Assembly: GCA_905201285.1 (NCBI GenBank)
Contig: CAJKNM010000024.1
Span: 1 to 20,993, forward strand
Reading direction: 5' to 3'
DNA length: 20,993 bases
Source of the DNA: an uncultured Eubacteriales bacterium
GTDB lineage: Bacteria > Bacillota > Clostridia > Monoglobales > Monoglobaceae
Part shown: positions 18,095 to 20,993 of the stretch, one piece after another
Layout: each line of letters starts with the position of its first letter
Position numbering within the stretch: the stretch's first letter is position 1
Notes under the pieces: generated by a model
Database searches by the model: none
Told to the model about the DNA's origin: nothing
Seen by the model: only the letters and a program-made list of their open reading frames with translations
Translations under genes and position numbers: made by a program

Positions 18095-18109
18095 CTGTTT
18101 GATAGTTAA

Positions 18110-18118
18110 ATCATAGCA
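18110..18118 (-). promoter_or_regulatory. Extended -10 promoter element for the operon (TGCTATGAT)
   Basis: TGC followed by TATGAT matches the extended -10 form TGnTATAAT with one mismatch. No good -35 hexamer lies 17 nt upstream, which fits an activator-dependent promoter. Transcription would start near 18103, about 60 nt before the binding-protein ATG. Confidence 0.5.
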
Positions 18119-18146
18119 TATACTCACTCGATTTGTATACACGTAT

Positions 18147-18175
18147 TTTGGTCTTTCGACCGTCAATTTGGTCTT
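18147..18175. promoter_or_regulatory. Direct repeat of TTTGGTCTT with 20-bp period, candidate AraC-family operator
   Basis: TTTGGTCTT occurs at 18147-18155 and again at 18167-18175 on the plus strand (AAGACCAAA on the minus strand). The period is 20 bp, about two helical turns. AraC-family proteins with two HTH motifs typically bind direct repeats with this spacing. The pair lies at about -44 to -72 from the predicted start at 18103, where a class I/II activator would sit. The first copy also forms a short inverted GGTC-TTTC-GACC. Confidence 0.5.
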
Positions 18176-18179
18176 AATT

Positions 18180-18193
18180 CACGATTTTTCGTG
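18180..18193. other. Short palindrome CACGA-TTTT-TCGTG between regulator and operon
   Basis: A 5-bp inverted repeat with a 4-nt loop. On the plus strand it is followed by a run of seven T after one C, which resembles a weak terminator in that direction, but no plus-strand gene is present to end. On the minus strand there is no U-run, so transcription from the regulator could continue into the operon. Confidence 0.3.
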
Positions 18194-18221
18194 CTTTTTT
18201 TCAGTAAAATTGCCACTCGGT

Positions 18222-18536
18222 CTAAACCCCGCTATTCTTTTTTCCGTATTCGTCACGGTACTGACCCGGGGTCATCCCCTCGAGTTTTTTAAAGGCTCTG
18301 TTTAAAACATCGTCCGATGAATACCCCACCATCATCGCTATCTGTGATATGGGATAGTTTGTTTCAGCTAAAAATTCCTTCGCCTTTTCATGTCTGACCT
18401 CGCTTATATAATCGCGCATTGTTTTACCCGTGTTCTGTTTTATGATTGTATTCAGGTTCTGTCTTCTTATCCCCAGCTTCTCAGACACAAGATTTACGTT
18501 CAGGTTATAATCGGCGAAGTTCTCGTCTATGTATTT
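18222..18536 (-). pseudogene. DNA-binding (AraC HTH) end of the regulator, separated from its sensor by an in-frame stop
   Basis: The 104 codons after the TAA at 18537-18539 stay in exactly the same frame as the upstream sensor gene and encode a complete AraC-type DNA-binding domain. It begins KYIDENFAD, the usual lead-in to this domain. The first helix-turn-helix lies around LVSEKLGIRRQNLNT, the second around ISQIAMMVGYSSDDVLNRAF, followed by GMTPGQYR. In relatives the junction commonly reads EIKKYIDEN; here it reads EI-stop-KYIDEN, so an AAA to TAA change explains the break. The first possible internal start is GTG 18488, which has no ribosome binding site and would remove part of the first HTH. 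Joined to the sensor the product would be 757 residues, the normal length for this family. Confidence 0.75.
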
Positions 18537-20495
18537 TTAAATTTCATCGGCAAGCCCCGTATCCGACTGCTTGCTTCTTTGCCTTGCGCGTACCTCACAA
18601 AGCTCAGTATAGTATTTATCCAAAATGCCTATATACTCTTCAATCAACCCATCGTTTCTCACAATCGGATTATTGAAAATTTTGTCGACGTCAACGCTGA
18701 TTCCGTATTCGTTTGCCATGTGAATATAGGTCTGGATAAATTCAAAATACAGATGGGTTTTTACCTTATCGTTACATCTGATAAATGCAATGTTTTCTTC
18801 AAAGGTTGTCCTTATCAGCTGTTTAACCTTTTCGCAGTCTCCGCTGACCACGGCCGCAATCAGATGGTTTTCTATATTGTTCTTATACCGATACAGTCCG
18901 TCCTCCGACAGGTTTTCGTTTACTATCTCGTTATAGAACACAATATGCCTGTCCGATCGAATATAATGGAAGTCAAGCGCCGTTTGTGCTTCTTGATATG
19001 CTTCCGAAAGCCTTTCTGTGCCGTGCTTTACCGTGCTGACCGCCGCGGTCAGGTCAACGTCAAGGTTCTCTTCTATTGTCTTGACTATATTTTCACATTC
19101 CTTTGATATGTCATACTCAGGTGACTTCGACACATTGATTATTGCGGCTATCTTCTTCCTCTCTGTGTTTAAGACATACCCGGTTGATTTTTCGCCTATC
19201 AGCTCTTCTGAGATATTTTTAATCGCATAGCTCAAGAGGTTACTTTCTTCTATCGATTCAGTATCAAAAATTCTCGTGTTTTTGATATAGATTAATAAGA
19301 TATAATACTCCCCGGGGAAAACCGCTTCTATTTCCGTCCTGTCGGCCGAATCCGTGCCGCTTCCGCTGAGCAGCTTATATATCGTCTGCATTTTAATAAG
19401 ATTTTTCGACGTTTGAAGAATATTATAGTTTTTAACAATAAATTTATTGTTCGCGATTATCTGATTTTTGATATAGTCAAATTCGTTTCCTTTTTCATAT
19501 TGAACGGAGTTTTCACTTTTCTCAAGCTCGCTTATTATCGTCTTTATCGGTCTGTAGTTCTTTCTGATATAAAATGCAATCATCGCTATTCCGCACATAC
19601 TGTAAATAATTAAGCATATAATCAGAAATGTACGAAGCCTCGGAACCTCCCTCAACACCGACAGCTCATATGTAACGATTCCGACTCGCCAATTCGGTTT
19701 TATTGACTTTAATCTGATAAGCGCGCTTTCATCGTTAAAGGTTTCAATTTTTTCCTGTTCCCGCGATTTATCCTTCAAGTCCTTCAATACCTCGGGATCC
19801 GTGACCTCGCCGCAAAGCTCACCCTTGTATATGTCATATATAATAAACTTATCGTCCTTTGAAAATCCCGACTTAACCATTATTTTTTTAAACGTCTCTT
19901 TTGGTAATACAGCGAAAAAATATTTATTAATATTGCTGTCGGAGGAAAACGGAAGGGACTGTGTGTACAATATGTTTTCTCCGTCCTCCCCCGGGAAGCT
20001 CCACTTATCAAAGGCAACACCGCTTATGTATTCTGTCTTCCATTGTTCATATGTCAATTCCGTTTCGCCGAGTATTTTATAAAAGTCCTCGGAGCTGAAA
20101 AATCCCTGATTTGTCACAAAAACATCTCTGTTCTTAAAATATACTCCCATATATTTTACTCCCTCGATTCTGTTTCTGTTTAAATCAATGTTTGCTATAA
20201 ACTTCTTCGCGGAGCTGTACTCCGGCTCCAGCTTTCCCTCTGAGAATTCCGTCAAATAATCATCTGCGCTTATCTGAGATACAGCCGTATTCATAGCATT
20301 CATACATTGAGTCATTTCGTTATTCAGAAGCTCAACCTTTGTCTCTAAAAAATTATTAATATTCTTTTCCAGTATACTTTCCATTCGGACATATCCCATT
20401 ATTCCCAAAAGTATAGGCGACAAAAATAAGATGATGTACGAAATAATCATCGCAGCCAATATTGTTTTACTCTTTGCTCTATTAAAAATCTGCAC
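18537..20495 (-). CDS. Membrane-bound sensor part of a YesN/AraC-type transcriptional regulator, ending at a premature TAA
   Basis: 652 residues. Membrane segment 1 (about 11-35), an extracytoplasmic sensor region (about 36-285, dCache-like in length), membrane segment 2 (about 288-310) and a cytoplasmic region (about 311-650). This is the layout of clostridial and paenibacillal membrane AraC regulators, which normally finish with an AraC HTH domain and activate nearby polysaccharide-use genes. Here the frame stops at TAA 18537-18539, just before the HTH. The start is GTG 20493-20495, with AAGGAG at 20506-20511. Its natural targets would be the operon starting at 18040. As it stands, the product could sense but not bind DNA, unless the stop is read through, is an assembly error or varies in the population. 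Confidence 0.8.
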   Translation of the reverse strand: MQIFNRAKSKTILAAMIISYIILFLSPILLGIMGYVRMESILEKNINNFLETKVELLNNEMTQCMNAMNTAVSQISADDYLTEFSEGKLEPEYSSAKKFIANIDLNRNRIEGVKYMGVYFKNRDVFVTNQGFFSSEDFYKILGETELTYEQWKTEYISGVAFDKWSFPGEDGENILYTQSLPFSSDSNINKYFFAVLPKETFKKIMVKSGFSKDDKFIIYDIYKGELCGEVTDPEVLKDLKDKSREQEKIETFNDESALIRLKSIKPNWRVGIVTYELSVLREVPRLRTFLIICLIIYSMCGIAMIAFYIRKNYRPIKTIISELEKSENSVQYEKGNEFDYIKNQIIANNKFIVKNYNILQTSKNLIKMQTIYKLLSGSGTDSADRTEIEAVFPGEYYILLIYIKNTRIFDTESIEESNLLSYAIKNISEELIGEKSTGYVLNTERKKIAAIINVSKSPEYDISKECENIVKTIEENLDVDLTAAVSTVKHGTERLSEAYQEAQTALDFHYIRSDRHIVFYNEIVNENLSEDGLYRYKNNIENHLIAAVVSGDCEKVKQLIRTTFEENIAFIRCNDKVKTHLYFEFIQTYIHMANEYGISVDVDKIFNNPIVRNDGLIEEYIGILDKYYTELCEVRARQRSKQSDTGLADEI

Positions 20496-20505
20496 TGTAA
20501 TTTCT

Positions 20506-20511
20506 CTCCTT
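20506..20511 (-). promoter_or_regulatory. Ribosome binding site AAGGAG supporting the GTG start of the regulator
   Basis: AAGGAG on the minus strand lies 10 nt before GTG 20495. No in-frame ATG is found until inside membrane segment 1. Confidence 0.6.
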
Positions 20512-20538
20512 AACGAATAATATTTTAAGTCTTTAATA

Positions 20539-20628
20539 TTAAAAAGTCCGCCGCTCGTGTTTTCTCACTTGCAGCAGTCTCGTTAACCTGCTTTTATCAA
20601 ACTCTCTAACACCTTTTTCTTTCAACAT
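20539..20628 (-). other. Possible 29-codon leader ORF in the regulator's 5' UTR
   Basis: ATG at 20626-20628 opens 29 codons rich in Lys and Arg (starting MLKEKGVREF) and ends in TAA 20539-20541, 43 nt before the regulator start. The upstream GAGCGAG is a poor ribosome binding site. It lies inside the predicted leader. It may be chance; no family is recognised. Confidence 0.2.
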
Positions 20629-20642
20629 TTTTCTCGCTCATT

Positions 20643-20660
20643 ATAATAATCTCCATTCCG
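20643..20660. repeat. 18-bp perfect repeat, copy 2 (partner at 277-294)
   Basis: Same 18 bases and orientation as 277-294. It lies in the predicted leader of the regulator gene. On the minus strand it contains ATGGAGATT, which resembles a ribosome binding site followed 10 nt later by an ATG with only 11 codons. Confidence 0.5.
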
Positions 20661-20723
20661 CCCCCTACACCGGCATAATATTTAACTTTTACTTAATTTA
20701 AGGTCGTTATTTCTACATATTTC

Positions 20724-20752
20724 ATTATAAGGCAAATATAATTTTTTGTAAA
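20724..20752 (-). promoter_or_regulatory. Near-consensus sigma-A promoter for the regulator gene
   Basis: On the minus strand TTTACA (20747-20752), a 17-nt spacer and TATAAT (20724-20729) differ from the vegetative consensus by one base. Transcription would begin near 20717, leaving a leader of about 220 nt before the regulator's GTG. The 411-nt stretch between the regulator start and the possible upstream gene end (20496-20906) holds this promoter, the 18-bp repeat, the possible leader ORF and the terminator. I see no other gene in it. Confidence 0.65.
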
Positions 20753-20860
20753 GTATAGTCTTTTCCATACCCTATCGGCTGATTGGCACAGGCAAAATGA
20801 ATTCAATAATAATTCGGTCTTTCCGCAAAACGAAACCATTATACGTTATCGAAATATATA

Positions 20861-20896
20861 AAGCTCTGCGGACTATAATAAAAGTCCGCAGAGCTT
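20861..20896 (-). terminator. Strong hairpin, probable terminator of the upstream minus-strand gene
   Basis: AAGCTCTGCGGACT and AGTCCGCAGAGCTT form a perfect 14-bp stem around an 8-nt loop. On the minus strand it is followed by TATATATTTCG, a T-rich but interrupted tail. On the plus strand a run of seven T comes only about 24 nt later. Its position just upstream of the regulator promoter fits the end of the preceding transcription unit. Confidence 0.6.
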
Positions 20897-20906
20897 ATGT
20901 GTGTCT

Positions 20907-20993
20907 TCATTGCTGCTGTTTTTTTCGACAAATTCTAAAATGCCCTGTGCCGCTTAAACTCTGTATTATTCCGCAGTTTTTTAATAATTTCCG
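20907..20993 (-). other. Probable 3' end of an upstream gene, frame uncertain
   Basis: Two minus-strand frames are open from the right edge. One runs 28 codons to TGA at 20907-20909 and ends RICRKKQQQ, 10 nt before the hairpin. The other runs 18 codons to TAG at 20935-20937 and ends EFKRHRAF. The terminator directly downstream suggests that one of them is the end of a real gene. Too little is visible to choose or name it. Confidence 0.3.

Noticed and set aside
18176..18205. Intrinsic terminator between regulator and operon
   Set aside because: The stem is only 5 bp and its T-run lies on the plus-strand side; it would not stop the minus-strand genes present here.
18486..18488. GTG as a true independent start for a stand-alone HTH protein
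   Set aside because: No ribosome binding site precedes it, and starting there removes the conserved first helix (KYIDENFAD to NLV). The continuous frame upstream of it is better conserved than expected for non-coding sequence.
18390..19106. Plus-strand open frame of 238 codons opposite the regulator
   Set aside because: It is antisense to a clearly conserved protein, is rich in Phe, Tyr and Val as expected from the reverse of Lys/Glu-rich codons, and matches no family I know. No promoter or ribosome binding site is evident.
1..20993. CRISPR array, tRNA or rRNA genes, transposon or phage genes
   Set aside because: No regularly spaced repeats, cloverleaf-type sequences, ribosomal RNA motifs or transposase/integrase signatures were seen on either strand.

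Overview
The window is one long minus-strand carbohydrate-use locus, read from high to low coordinates. It looks like a gut- or plant-associated member of the Clostridia (Firmicutes). The pointers are S-layer-homology (SLH) anchored proteins, a CUT1-type ABC importer with a lipoprotein binding protein but no ATPase gene, a YesN-type membrane-bound AraC regulator, AGGAGG-like ribosome binding sites and moderate to low GC. Many SLH and secreted carbohydrate-active proteins together resemble pectin- or hemicellulose-degrading groups such as Monoglobales; that placement is a guess from gene content.

Layout from right to left. The right edge may hold the last codons of an upstream gene, closed by a perfect 14-bp hairpin (20861-20896). 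A near-consensus sigma-A promoter (20724-20752) and a leader of about 220 nt precede a membrane sensor/AraC-type regulator (20495 to 18222). That regulator's reading frame is cut by one in-frame TAA (18537-18539) between the sensor part and an otherwise well-conserved DNA-binding domain. A 181-bp intergenic region follows, with a 20-bp-spaced direct repeat suited to an AraC-family activator, an extended -10 promoter and a leader hairpin.

From 18040 to 316 nine genes follow head to tail with gaps of 44 nt or less or small overlaps, so they probably form one operon: solute-binding lipoprotein, two permeases, a large secreted clan GH-A hydrolase with a CBM9-like C-terminus, a secreted non-catalytic protein with three jelly-roll-like modules, a second secreted clan GH-A hydrolase, two SLH surface proteins without a recognisable catalytic domain, and a cytoplasmic GH36-type alpha-galactosidase. 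After a 217-nt gap with a relic of a beta-sandwich domain, the left edge holds the first codons of a probable alpha/beta-hydrolase esterase.

Inferred working model: secreted hydrolases and binding proteins act on a polysaccharide at the cell surface, helped by SLH-anchored proteins; the ABC importer takes up oligosaccharides; the cytoplasmic alpha-galactosidase, and perhaps the esterase, finish the breakdown. The surface proteins share modules with one another: a beta-sandwich module is found in an SLH protein and twice in one hydrolase, and a C-terminal module is shared by two secreted proteins. This is the most unusual part of the locus. No CRISPR array, tRNA, rRNA, transposase or phage gene was seen.
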